Source: Solirubrobacterales bacterium (GTDB lineage: Bacteria > Actinomycetota > Thermoleophilia > Solirubrobacterales > Solirubrobacteraceae). Taken from it: DNA of 63,758 nt. Below the pieces are notes generated by a model. That model saw only the letters and a list, made by a program, of their open reading frames with translations. It was not told the DNA's origin and searched no databases. Location: positions 1 to 63,758 of the forward strand of contig DAIDME010000092.1 of NCBI GenBank assembly GCA_027449125.1, written 5' to 3'. The translations under genes were made by a program, and so were the position numbers. This document shows, piece after piece, positions 41,195-49,535 of the stretch (the first letter of the stretch is position 1; every line of letters begins with the position of its first letter).

Positions 41195-44100
41195 TCAGGC
41201 CCGCGACAGGGCGATCCGCAGTGTGAGGCCGTCGATCGTCACCGGCTCGCCCGCCGGCTCGGCCCCGCCCACGGGCTCGTAGCCGAGCGCCACCGCGAGA
41301 ACCTCGGCAGCCAGGTAGCGCTCGTGCGCGCGTGCGGCGGCCACCAGCTCGGCGGCGCCGTCGAGCTGCAGCACGATGCGGTCGGACACCTCCAGTCCGG
41401 CCGCCCGGCGCGCGGCCTGCACGGCGTGGACGATCTCCCGCGTCCAACCCTCGGCACGCAGCGACGCGTCGATCTCGAGCTCGAGCGCGACCGCGTGTGA
41501 GCCCTCGCGCTCCACCTGGTAGCCGGCCAGCGGCCGCATCGAGACCAGCAGGTCATCGGCCGACAGCGCGTGCTCGCTGCCGCCCACGTCGACGTGCACC
41601 TGCTCGCCGGCGCGCAGTGCGCCCGCGGCACGGGCAGCGTCGAGTCCGGCCACAGCGGCCGCGACCAGCGGCATCTGCGCCCCGAAGCGCGGGCCGAGCG
41701 TGCGGTAGTTGGGCTTCACCTCCACCTCGCCCAGCTCGTCGGCCTCGCTCACGAAGCGCAGCTCGCGCACGTTTAGCTCATCGCGGACGATCTCACCGAG
41801 GCGCTCGATCGCCTCCCGCTCGGCGCCGGCGGCGACGACCACGGCGGCGCGCAGCGGCTGGCGCAGCTTGACCTTCGCTTGCGCGCGGGCGGCCAGCCCG
41901 AGGCGCACCGTCTCGCGCGCGACGTCCATTGCGATCTCCAGGTCCACGTCGCGCCGGACCCCGTCGGCGACCGGGAAGTCGCAGAGGTGCACGCTCAAAT
42001 CCTCGCCCGACAGGTTCTCATAGATCTCGTCGGCGATGAACGGCGTGAACGGTGCGAGCAGCTTGGCGAGCGTCACGAGCACCTCATAGAGGGTCGCCAT
42101 CGCCGCCGGCTCGCCGTCCCAGAAGCGCCGGCGCGAGCGGCGCACGTACCAGTTGGAGAGGTCGTCAACGAAGGCCGCGATCGCGCGCCCGGAGCCGGTC
42201 GCGTCGAAGCTGTCCAGGCCGCTGCGCACCACCGCGATCGTCAGCTGCAGCCGCGAGAGCACCCAGCGATCCAGCTCGCTCGAGCCGGCCCCACCGTCAA
42301 GCGACAGCGACTCGCGTGCGACGCCAGCCGCGTTCGCGTAGAGCACGTAGAAGCCGTAGGTGTTCCACAGCGGCAGCAGGAACTGGCGCACCGCCTCGCC
42401 GATCGCCTCCATCGAGAAGCGGTAGCCGTCCCACGGGTACTTGGAGGTGAAGAAGTACCAGCGCAACGCGTCGGCGCCGAAGCGCTCGAGCACGTCCCAG
42501 GGCTCGACGATGTTGCCCTTGGACTTGCTCATCTTCTGTCCCTGCTCGTCGAGGATCAGCCCCAGGCAGACGACGTTGCGGTAAGAGCTCTCACCGAACA
42601 GCAGCGTCGAGACCGCGAGCATCGAGTAGAACCAGCCGCGCGTCTGGTCGAGCGCCTCGCAGATGTAGTCGGCCGGGAAGTGCGCCTCAAACTCGTCATC
42701 TGCCCGTGCTGGCGCCGCCCCGCCGCGCGCGGGCATCGCCCCGTAGGAGGCAAACGGCATCGACCCGGAGTCGAACCACACGTCGATCACGTCCGGCACC
42801 CGCCGCATCGTCTCGCCGCACCCGTCCGCCTGGCAGCCGAACACGACCTCGTCCACGAACGGCCGGTGCGGGTCCTCGAGCGCCACGGCGGAAAGCGCCT
42901 CGAGCTCCGCCAGTGAGCCGACCACATGGAGGTGTCCAGCGGGACACCTCCATACAGGCAAAGGGGTCCCCCAGTAGCGCTCGCGCGAGAGCGCCCAGTC
43001 GACGTTGCCCTCGAGCCAGTTGCCGAAGCGCCCGTGCTTGACGTGCGGTGGCTGCCAGCTCACCTGCTCGTTGGCTGCCAGCAGGCGGTCCTTGATCTGG
43101 CTGGTGGCGATGTACCAGGAGGGCTTGGCGTAGTAGAGCAGCGCGGTGTTGCAGCGCCAGCAGTGCGGATAGGAGTGCTCGTAGGGCTCGGAGCGCAGGA
43201 GCAGGCCGCGACGCTCGAGGTCCTCGAGGATCAGCGGGTCGGCGGCCTTGACGCCCAGCCCCGCCCACGGGGCGATCCGCTCCCCGTAGGTGCCGTCGGG
43301 CAGGACTGGGTTGATCGGTGTGAGGTCGTTTGCCTGGCCCAGGCGGAAGTCGTCCTCGCCAAAGGCGATCGCCGTGTGCACCAGGCCGGTCCCGTCCTGG
43401 GCGGTGACGAAGTCGGCCGCGAGCACCGTGTGGGCGCGCTCGCCGTACTCGGCGCCGGGGATGAAGTCATACGGCGGCTGGTAGCGCAGACCGACCAGCG
43501 ACGCGCCCGGGAAGCGCTCGGCGATCACCACGTCCTCGCCGAACAGCCTCCCCGCCAGTGCCTCGGCGACGATGTGGCCATCGCCGGTCAGCACGTAGGT
43601 GAGCTCGGGGTCGACTGCCACAGCTGCGTTCGAGACGAGCGTCCAGGGGGTCGTCGTCCAGACCACCAGCTTGCCGCGCTCGCTGGGCAGGATCACGTAG
43701 GCGGAGGGGTCCACGACGTCCTGATAGACCCCCGGCTGTCCGAGCTCGTGGCTCGACAGCGCCGTGCCGCAGCGCGGGCAGTAGGGAACGACCTTGAAGC
43801 GCTCGAACAGCAGCCCGCCCGCGTGGATCGTCTTGAGCGCCCACCAGACCGACTCGACGTAGGAGCCGTCGAGCGTCTTGTAGGCGTGATCGGTGTCCAC
43901 CCAGAAGCCGATCCGCTCGGTCAGCGCCGTCCAGTCGTCGATGTGGCTGAGCACCACCTCGCGGCAGCGGGCGTTGAACTTGGCGATCCCGTAGCGCTCG
44001 ATGTCGGCCTTCTGGCTCATGCCGAGCTCGCGCTCGACCGCCAGCTCGACCGGCAACCCGTGGCAGTCCCAGCCGCCGCGGCGGTCCACTCGGTAGCCGC

Positions 44101-44332
44101 ACATCGTGCGGTAGCGCGGGAAGATGTCCTTGAACACCCGCGCCAGCACGTGGTGTGAGCCCGGCGCCCCGTTGGCGGTCGGCGGCCCCTCGAAGAAGCC
44201 CCAGCGCGGCGCCTGCGCCCGGCGCTCGAGCGAGGCGCGGAAGACGTCGCGCTCGCGCCAGCGCGCGAGCACCGCCCGCTCCAGCTCCGGGAAGGAGGCG
44301 CGCGGGTCGACGGGGCGGTGCGGGGTGCTCAT
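41195..44332 (-). CDS. ileS: Isoleucyl-tRNA synthetase (type 2 / eukaryote-like)
   Basis: 1045 residues; charges tRNA-Ile and edits valine. The HIGH-like signature is in GPPTANGAPGSHHVLARVFK. The editing domain CP1 starts at about residue 180 (LVVWTTTPWTLVSN), and KMSKS is intact in GQKMSKSKGNIVEPWDV. A C-terminal domain typical of the long IleRS2 class (ELEIDASLRAEGWTREIVHA) is present; this class is often naturally mupirocin-resistant. A short perfect palindrome (42926-42953) lies inside the gene without changing the expected protein pattern. pxpA follows 4 bases later. Confidence 0.97.
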   Translation of the reverse strand: MSTPHRPVDPRASFPELERAVLARWRERDVFRASLERRAQAPRWGFFEGPPTANGAPGSHHVLARVFKDIFPRYRTMCGYRVDRRGGWDCHGLPVELAVERELGMSQKADIERYGIAKFNARCREVVLSHIDDWTALTERIGFWVDTDHAYKTLDGSYVESVWWALKTIHAGGLLFERFKVVPYCPRCGTALSSHELGQPGVYQDVVDPSAYVILPSERGKLVVWTTTPWTLVSNAAVAVDPELTYVLTGDGHIVAEALAGRLFGEDVVIAERFPGASLVGLRYQPPYDFIPGAEYGERAHTVLAADFVTAQDGTGLVHTAIAFGEDDFRLGQANDLTPINPVLPDGTYGERIAPWAGLGVKAADPLILEDLERRGLLLRSEPYEHSYPHCWRCNTALLYYAKPSWYIATSQIKDRLLAANEQVSWQPPHVKHGRFGNWLEGNVDWALSRERYWGTPLPVWRCPAGHLHVVGSLAELEALSAVALEDPHRPFVDEVVFGCQADGCGETMRRVPDVIDVWFDSGSMPFASYGAMPARGGAAPARADDEFEAHFPADYICEALDQTRGWFYSMLAVSTLLFGESSYRNVVCLGLILDEQGQKMSKSKGNIVEPWDVLERFGADALRWYFFTSKYPWDGYRFSMEAIGEAVRQFLLPLWNTYGFYVLYANAAGVARESLSLDGGAGSSELDRWVLSRLQLTIAVVRSGLDSFDATGSGRAIAAFVDDLSNWYVRRSRRRFWDGEPAAMATLYEVLVTLAKLLAPFTPFIADEIYENLSGEDLSVHLCDFPVADGVRRDVDLEIAMDVARETVRLGLAARAQAKVKLRQPLRAAVVVAAGAEREAIERLGEIVRDELNVRELRFVSEADELGEVEVKPNYRTLGPRFGAQMPLVAAAVAGLDAARAAGALRAGEQVHVDVGGSEHALSADDLLVSMRPLAGYQVEREGSHAVALELEIDASLRAEGWTREIVHAVQAARRAAGLEVSDRIVLQLDGAAELVAAARAHERYLAAEVLAVALGYEPVGGAEPAGEPVTIDGLTLRIALSRA
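42926..42953. repeat. Perfect 28-bp palindrome inside ileS
   Basis: ATGGAGGTGTCC, AGCG, GGACACCTCCAT: 12-bp arms around a tetraloop that reads CGCT on the coding strand. It encodes WRCPAGHLH, which fits the normal IleRS sequence between the RYWGTPLPVW motif and VVGSLAELE, so this is not an obvious insertion. Confidence 0.9.
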
Positions 44333-44342
44333 CGGAGGCCCG

Positions 44343-44348
44343 ATTCTA
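44343..44348 (-). promoter_or_regulatory. -10 box of ileS
   Basis: TAGAAT on the minus strand, 10 bases before ATG 44332, would give a leader of only a few bases. This leaves no room for a T-box, the usual ileS control element in Actinobacteria. Confidence 0.5.
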
Positions 44349-44356
44349 GGCGGCGT

Positions 44357-44382
44357 CGCTCCTGGCCCGCTGGCCAGGAGCG
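44357..44382. repeat. CGCT-loop hairpin upstream of ileS
   Basis: CGCTCCTGGCC and GGCCAGGAGCG form a perfect 11-bp stem with loop CGCT. It lies upstream of the ileS -10 box and 65 bases before the divergent hydrolase gene. It is not downstream of any gene, so it is not a simple terminator. Confidence 0.8.
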
Positions 44383-44446
44383 CCGAGCGGCGCGCTCAGC
44401 CGGCGCACACCCTCCCATGGCGCCGCGCAGCGACGATACTGCGGGC

Positions 44447-45286
44447 ATGCGACTGCGTCTGTACCACCACCGCGACGGCGCGCGCGTGGCCTACTGGGAG
44501 GAGGGGACCGGGCCGGCGCTCGTGCTGCTGCACTCGCTCGGGCTCTCGCACCGCGAGTGGGCGCCGGTGGTGGGGGCCCTGGCCGGTCGCTTCCGGGTCG
44601 TGCTCCCCGACCTGCCGCTGCACGGCGACTCCGAGGACCGGCCCCGTCACCCCTACACGCAGGCTTGGCTGACCGAGGTGATGGCCGGCTTCTGCGCCGA
44701 CGCCGGGGGGCCGCGGGCGGCGGTGGCCGGGCACGACATCGGCGCCGAGCTGGCGCTGCGCATGGTCGTGACCGGCGCCTACGCACCCACCCGCCTGGTC
44801 CTGCTGGGCAACCGCATGCACCGTCCGGCGCCGTTCGGCGCCTGGCGCGGTCTGTGGCGTGCAGTGGCCGGGTTCGGGGCGCTGCCGGTGGCCGACCTGG
44901 CGCTCTCCCACGCTGCCCCGGTGTTGCTGCGGCCGCGGCTCGGGGAGTACTTGAGCGCTCAGCGCAACCCGGAGAGCAGGGATGCGGTGCGCCACGCGCT
45001 CGCGGACGTGCGCGGCAACACGAACCGGGCGCGGGCCTGGGCGAAGTTCGCGCGGCGCTGGCCGTTCGAGGCGCAACGTGACCTGCTCGACGCCTATCCG
45101 GCGCTTGCCCTGCCGGTGCTGCTGCTGTGGGCGGAGGAGGATCCACTGGCGCCGATCGAGCTCGCGCGCGAGGCGCTCGACCTGATTCCGTGCGCGCAGC
45201 TGCGCACGCTGCCGGACGCCGGCTTCCTGGTCGCCTACGACGACCCTGTGGCGCTCGCTCGCGAGCTGATCAGCTTCTGCGGCTGA
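44447..45286 (+). CDS. Alpha/beta hydrolase with Asp nucleophile elbow
   Basis: 279 residues. The oxyanion-side motif is LLHSLGLSHREW. The nucleophile elbow reads AGHDIGAELALRM, giving Asp where esterases have Ser. Asp nucleophiles mark haloalkane dehalogenases, epoxide hydrolases and fluoroacetate dehalogenases. A later acid is plausible in WAEEDPLAPIEL. The region where the catalytic His is expected (LPDAGFLVAYDDP) has no histidine, so catalysis is uncertain. It is convergent with the TetR gene (17-base overlap). Confidence 0.85.
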   Translation: MRLRLYHHRDGARVAYWEEGTGPALVLLHSLGLSHREWAPVVGALAGRFRVVLPDLPLHGDSEDRPRHPYTQAWLTEVMAGFCADAGGPRAAVAGHDIGAELALRMVVTGAYAPTRLVLLGNRMHRPAPFGAWRGLWRAVAGFGALPVADLALSHAAPVLLRPRLGEYLSAQRNPESRDAVRHALADVRGNTNRARAWAKFARRWPFEAQRDLLDAYPALALPVLLLWAEEDPLAPIELAREALDLIPCAQLRTLPDAGFLVAYDDPVALARELISFCG

Positions 45287-45830
45287 GGCGTTGGAGGCCG
45301 TCGTCCAGCAGGTCCAGCAGGCGCTCGAAGGAGTCCCCGGGGTCGAGCGGCATCCCGAAGCCGCCTCCGCCCTCGAGCGCGACGAAGCCGTAGATCGCGG
45401 CTCGCACCGCGCGGACGGCATGGATCGCGTCCTCTCCCTCCAGCCCGTAGCCGCGCATCACCGCGACCATCGGGACCACCACGCTCGCGACGGCGTCGTG
45501 CTGGCGTGGCCTTGGGAACTGGAGCGCCGCGTGCCTGCCGGGGTGGGCCAGGGCCCAGGCTCGATGCGCGCGCCCCGCGGCGCGCAGCGCGTCGCCGGCC
45601 GCGCGGCCGCTGACCGCATCGGTCAGCGCGGCCGCCAGCTCCCCGGCCGCCAGCTCGGCTACGCGGGCGCGCAGGTCTTGGAGGCCGCTGACGTGTGAGT
45701 AGAGCGATGGCGGCCGGACCGCGAGGGTTGCGGCGACCGCGGTCAGCGTCACCGCCTCGAGTCCCTGCTCGTCGGCCAGCGACGCCGCGGCCGCCACGAC
45801 GGCGGCCGTGTCGAGGCCCGCGTGCGCCAT
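45270..45830 (-). CDS. TetR family transcriptional regulator
   Basis: 186 residues from ATG 45830, whose A is shared with the stop of the upstream MBL gene (TGATG). The N-terminal helix-turn-helix (AVVAAAASLADEQGLEAVTL then TAVAATLAVRPPSLYSHV) is typical, and the C-terminal part resembles a TetR_C domain of the WHG type (RAAGRAHRAWALAHPGRHAA). It probably represses the MBL-tetR operon through the palindrome at 46529-46541. Confidence 0.92.
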   Translation of the reverse strand: MAHAGLDTAAVVAAAASLADEQGLEAVTLTAVAATLAVRPPSLYSHVSGLQDLRARVAELAAGELAAALTDAVSGRAAGDALRAAGRAHRAWALAHPGRHAALQFPRPRQHDAVASVVVPMVAVMRGYGLEGEDAIHAVRAVRAAIYGFVALEGGGGFGMPLDPGDSFERLLDLLDDGLQRLSRRS

Positions 45831-46513
45831 CAGGCGGCGCGCGCGGCGCGTGTGATCGCCAGGTCCATCGCCTCGAGCGGCGAGCGCAGCGCGCGCCCGT
45901 GGCCGAGCGCCAGCAGCTCCGGCTCGCGCGCGCGCAGAGCGCGCGCGGACTGGACGACACGCCGGCGGTCGCAGGTGCCGAGCCACACGAGCGGGAACGG
46001 CAGCGACGGCTGGCTGGGCACCGTCAGGCGCCCGATCGAATGGAGCGCATCGCCGGCGATCAGGCTGCGGTCGCGGACGTCCAGGAACGCGATGTGCCCG
46101 GGCGTGTGACCGGGGCAGGCGACCACCTCGAGGCTGCCGACGCGGTCGCCCGGCGCGAGCAGCACGTCCGGCCTGGTGGCGAGCTTGGGCCAGCTGCCGC
46201 GTCGCTTCTGGCCATAGTCGACCGCCTCGCCCGCCAGCGCCCGGGCGTCCGGCTCCGAGATCAGCACCGGCACCTCGCGGCCGAGCTTGGCGCGCAGCGC
46301 ATCGAGCGAGCCGACGTGGTCGCCGTGACCGTGGGTGAGGGCGATCCGGCGGATCGGCGCTCCCAGCTCGCCCGCGGCGGCGATCAGCTCGTCGGCGGCA
46401 TTGATCGTGGTGTCGACGAGCGTCAGGCCGTCGTCCTCGCGCACGAGGTAGGCGTTCATCATCCGCGCCTTGGTCAGCTGGAAGAGGGTCGGGGTGAGTT
46501 CGGTCGTTCGCAT
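45830..46513 (-). CDS. MBL-fold metallo-hydrolase
   Basis: 227 residues. The zinc motif HxHxDH is THGHGDHVGS; later ligands are in CPGHTPGHIAF and IAGDAL, and a final His is in LALGHGRALRSP. The start MMNAYLVREDDGLTLVDT is typical of single-domain MBL hydrolases. It could be a lactonase or thioesterase-like enzyme, but the subgroup is not clear. It is the first gene of an operon with the TetR regulator. Confidence 0.9.
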   Translation of the reverse strand: MRTTELTPTLFQLTKARMMNAYLVREDDGLTLVDTTINAADELIAAAGELGAPIRRIALTHGHGDHVGSLDALRAKLGREVPVLISEPDARALAGEAVDYGQKRRGSWPKLATRPDVLLAPGDRVGSLEVVACPGHTPGHIAFLDVRDRSLIAGDALHSIGRLTVPSQPSLPFPLVWLGTCDRRRVVQSARALRAREPELLALGHGRALRSPLEAMDLAITRAARAA

Positions 46514-46528
46514 CGGCTGCTCCGTTGG

Positions 46529-46541
46529 CTAAGACACTTAG
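46529..46541. promoter_or_regulatory. TetR-like operator upstream of the MBL-tetR operon
   Basis: CTAAG-ACA-CTTAG, a 5+5 palindrome with 3-base centre in a locally AT-rich stretch, 16 bases before the MBL start. Its size and position fit a TetR operator; the regulator is encoded in the same operon. Confidence 0.45.
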
Positions 46542-46640
46542 TTTTACAGCTATGAAGCATAGTCAGCCTGTCGCGGGTCTCTCGCTGCGGCGCGCGCGGT
46601 AGCGTTCGTGGCCGAGCAAGACGCGGCAGAAAGGACGAGC

Positions 46641-47969
46641 GTGAGCGCAGCACAGCGAGAGCAACTCTGGGGCGGCGAGACCGACAAGGCGGTCGCCAAC
46701 TTCCCGATCTCGGGGGAGCCGATCCCGGTGCCCGTGATCCGTTGGCTCGGCCGGATCAAGGCCGCCGCCGCGCTGGTCAACGCTGAGCTTGGACTGCTCG
46801 ACGCGGACCTGGCGCCGCGCATTGCCGCGGCGGCCGACCGGGTCGCGACCGGCGAGTTTGACGACCAGTTTCCGATCGACGTCTTCCAGACCGGCTCCGG
46901 CACCTCGTCGAACATGAATGCCAACGAGGTGATCGCCAAGCTTGCCGGCGCGGGCGTGCATCCAAACGACCACGTCAACATGGGGCAGTCCTCAAACGAC
47001 GTCTTCCCCTCCGCGGTGCACCTCGCGGCACTCGCGGAGGCGAGCCACGACCTGCTGCCGGCGCTGGAAGGGCTCGAGGCAGCGCTCTGCGCAAAGGCGG
47101 CGGAGTTCCACGACGTGGTCAAGTCGGGGCGCACGCACCTGATGGACGCCGTGCCGGTCACGCTCGGCCAGGAGTTCTCGGGCTATGCGGCGCAGGTGCG
47201 CCTCGGGGCGCGCCGGGTTCGCGGCGCGCTGCCCCAGGTCTCGCAGATCCCGCTCGGCGGCACCGCCACGGGCACGGGCCTGAACACCCATCCGGAGTTT
47301 GCCGCCAGGGTGCGGGCGAAGCTGGCCGAGTCAAGCGGCCTCTCCATCTCCGCCCCCGAGGACCCCTTCGAGGCGCAGGGCAACCGTGATGCGCTGGTCG
47401 AGCTCTCAGGTGCGCTCAAGGTGCTCGCGGTCTCCCTGACCAAGATCGCCAACGACCTCGCGCTGATGGGCTCCGGCCCGCGCGCGGGGATCGGCGAGAT
47501 CTTCCTGCCGGAGCTGCAGAAGGGCTCGTCGATCATGCCCGGCAAGGTCAACCCGGTGATCCCCGAGGTGACGCTTCAGGTCGCCGCTCAGGTCGTGGGC
47601 AACGACGCGGCGATCACGCTCGCTGGCAGCCAGGGCAACTTCGAGCTCAACGTGCGAGTGCCGCTGATCGCGCGCAACCTGCTCGAGTCGATCCGCCTGC
47701 TCGCGGCGGCGGCCCGGGTGCTCGACCAGAAGTGCGTCGCCGGGATCCGCGCCAACCTCGCCGGCTGCGAGCGCTCGGCCGAGTCGACGCTCGCTGCCGC
47801 CACCGCCCTGAACCCCTACATCGGCTATGACCGCGCCACCGAGATCGTCAAGCAGGCGGCGGCCTCAGGCAGGCTGCTGCGCGAGGTCGCCTACGAGCAG
47901 GGCGTGGACGAGGAGACCTACAACCGGGCGATGGATCTGCGCAGGATGGCGCAGGGAAACCTGGACTGA
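46641..47969 (+). CDS. fumC: Fumarate hydratase, class II
   Basis: About 442 residues; interconverts fumarate and malate in the TCA cycle. The superfamily signature GSSIMPGKVNPVIPE is intact. Other family blocks are QTGSGTSSNMNANEVIA, DHVNMGQSSNDVFPS and GRTHLMDAVPVTLGQEFSGY. I prefer GTG 46641 because AAAGGA lies 7 bases upstream; GTG 46608 overlaps a TAGCGT -10-like box and would begin upstream of the predicted transcript. A citrate synthase lies elsewhere in the window, but the genes are not linked. Confidence 0.96.
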   Translation: MSAAQREQLWGGETDKAVANFPISGEPIPVPVIRWLGRIKAAAALVNAELGLLDADLAPRIAAAADRVATGEFDDQFPIDVFQTGSGTSSNMNANEVIAKLAGAGVHPNDHVNMGQSSNDVFPSAVHLAALAEASHDLLPALEGLEAALCAKAAEFHDVVKSGRTHLMDAVPVTLGQEFSGYAAQVRLGARRVRGALPQVSQIPLGGTATGTGLNTHPEFAARVRAKLAESSGLSISAPEDPFEAQGNRDALVELSGALKVLAVSLTKIANDLALMGSGPRAGIGEIFLPELQKGSSIMPGKVNPVIPEVTLQVAAQVVGNDAAITLAGSQGNFELNVRVPLIARNLLESIRLLAAAARVLDQKCVAGIRANLAGCERSAESTLAAATALNPYIGYDRATEIVKQAAASGRLLREVAYEQGVDEETYNRAMDLRRMAQGNLD

Positions 47970-47986
47970 GCGTCGAAGCAGGTCCG

Positions 47987-49531
47987 GTGTCGGTCAGAGT
48001 TGGACACAGGCTGCGTGCGGCGGCGTGTAAGCGGGCTGCGCTCGCGACTGTGTGCCTGGCCACGCTCGGCGCCGTCCCCGCACGAGCGCTGCCCGGCGCC
48101 GCGCCAGCGCGGGCGGCGGCCGGTGTGGGCGGGCTCTACATCACTGGCGCCGGCTACGGCAGCGGGGTCGGCATGAGCCAGTACGGCGCCGCCGGCTACG
48201 CGTTGCACGGTCAGACCTACCAGCAGATCCTCGCCGACTACTACGCGCAGACGACGATCGGTCAGGTCAACCCCAGGCACGTCGTCACCGTGCTGCTGCG
48301 CGCCGGTGGCGAGCCGACGTTCCGCGGCGCCACGCGCATCGCCGGCTCCCGTCGGCGCCTGCGTGCCGGCGTGGCCTATAGCGTCGTGCCGTCGGGAGTG
48401 CGTCTGCGCCTGCTCACCCGTGGCAGAACGGTGGGCGTGTTCGCGGCGCCGCTCGTCGTGCGCGGCCGCGGCCCCTTGGCGCTGGCCGGCAGCGGGCGCT
48501 ATGCGGGCGCCCTGGTCTTCAGGCCGCGCCTCCTGGGCCGGGGTGTCATGACCGTCAACGCCGTGGGGCTGGACGCCTACGTGCGCGGCGTCGTCGCCTC
48601 CGAGATGCCGGCCAGCTGGCCTTCCCAGGCGCTCGAGGCACAGGCCGTGGCCTCACGCAGCTACGCATACGCGTCCACGCCGGCCTCGCCCGATTACGAC
48701 CTGTACGCCGGCACGCGCTCACAGCTGTACCTGGGTGTCAGGGCGCAGACGCCCGCCACCGACGCGGCCGTGGCCGCCACCAGCGGGCAGGTCATCGAGT
48801 ATCAGGGGATCCCTGTCGTCACCTACTTCTTCGCCAGCTCCGGCGGCCAGACGGAGAGCGTGCAGAACGTCTTCGCGGTCGCTCCCGAACCGTGGCTGAT
48901 CGGCATGTCCGACCCCTACGACGACTCGCTGGGCAACCCGTACTACCGCTGGCGACGGGCGTTCAGGCTGCCGGCGGCGCAGGCTCGCCTCGGCCGGCTG
49001 GTGCGTGGGCGGCTGCGCGGCATCAGGGTGCTCGAACGGGGTGTCTCCCCACGCATCGTGCGCGCCGAGGTGGTGGGGACGCATGGCTCGGTGCGCGTGA
49101 GTGGCGCGACCCTGCGCAGCATCCTGGGCACGCCCAGCACGTGGATGGCGTTCACGACCGTCACCGCTCGCGGCGTGCAGCGCGGCACGGCGCCGTTGCC
49201 CGCACCGACGACAACCGGCCCGAGCCAGCCCGGCACCGGCACGACCACCACCCCCACGACCACCGCCCCCGCAACCGGTGGTGGCGGCCTGCCGCAGGCA
49301 CGGTCACGCGCCCTGGCTCCAGATCGCCGGCGGCTCGCGGTTGCCGGCACGGTCTTTCCGGTCACGCCCGGCGCCCGCGTACGGGTCGAGTCCGCGTCTG
49401 GCGGCAGGTGGTCTCTGGCCGGGGCGGTGCGCCCCACCGCCGCCGGCCGTTACGCGCTCGCGGTCGCGGGGCCGGGCAGGTACAGGGTGCTCTACGCGGG
49501 CGCCACCGGGCCGACCGTATGGGTCAGGTGA
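47987..49531 (+). CDS. Secreted SpoIID/LytB-domain protein
   Basis: 514 residues. A signal peptide covers ~1-44 (AALATVCLATLGAVPARAL). The SpoIID/LytB domain (about 50-360) begins with the actinobacterial motif GAGYGSGVGMSQYGAAGYA. It contains LDAYVRGVVASEMPASWPSQ, the catalytic-Glu segment, and LEAQAVASRSYAYA, marking a peptidoglycan lytic transglycosylase-type fold. A Thr/Pro-rich linker (PTTTGPSQPGTGTTTTPTTT) and a C-terminal beta-rich domain follow. It probably acts in cell-wall remodelling outside the membrane; sporulation is not implied. Confidence 0.9.
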   Translation: MSVRVGHRLRAAACKRAALATVCLATLGAVPARALPGAAPARAAAGVGGLYITGAGYGSGVGMSQYGAAGYALHGQTYQQILADYYAQTTIGQVNPRHVVTVLLRAGGEPTFRGATRIAGSRRRLRAGVAYSVVPSGVRLRLLTRGRTVGVFAAPLVVRGRGPLALAGSGRYAGALVFRPRLLGRGVMTVNAVGLDAYVRGVVASEMPASWPSQALEAQAVASRSYAYASTPASPDYDLYAGTRSQLYLGVRAQTPATDAAVAATSGQVIEYQGIPVVTYFFASSGGQTESVQNVFAVAPEPWLIGMSDPYDDSLGNPYYRWRRAFRLPAAQARLGRLVRGRLRGIRVLERGVSPRIVRAEVVGTHGSVRVSGATLRSILGTPSTWMAFTTVTARGVQRGTAPLPAPTTTGPSQPGTGTTTTPTTTAPATGGGGLPQARSRALAPDRRRLAVAGTVFPVTPGARVRVESASGGRWSLAGAVRPTAAGRYALAVAGPGRYRVLYAGATGPTVWVR

Positions 49532-49535
49532 GCAG

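Noticed and set aside
44333-44446. T-box riboswitch for ileS
   Set aside because: The ileS -10 box is only 10 bases from the start, no T-box sequence or tRNA-acceptor bulge is seen, and the hairpin there lies upstream of the promoter.
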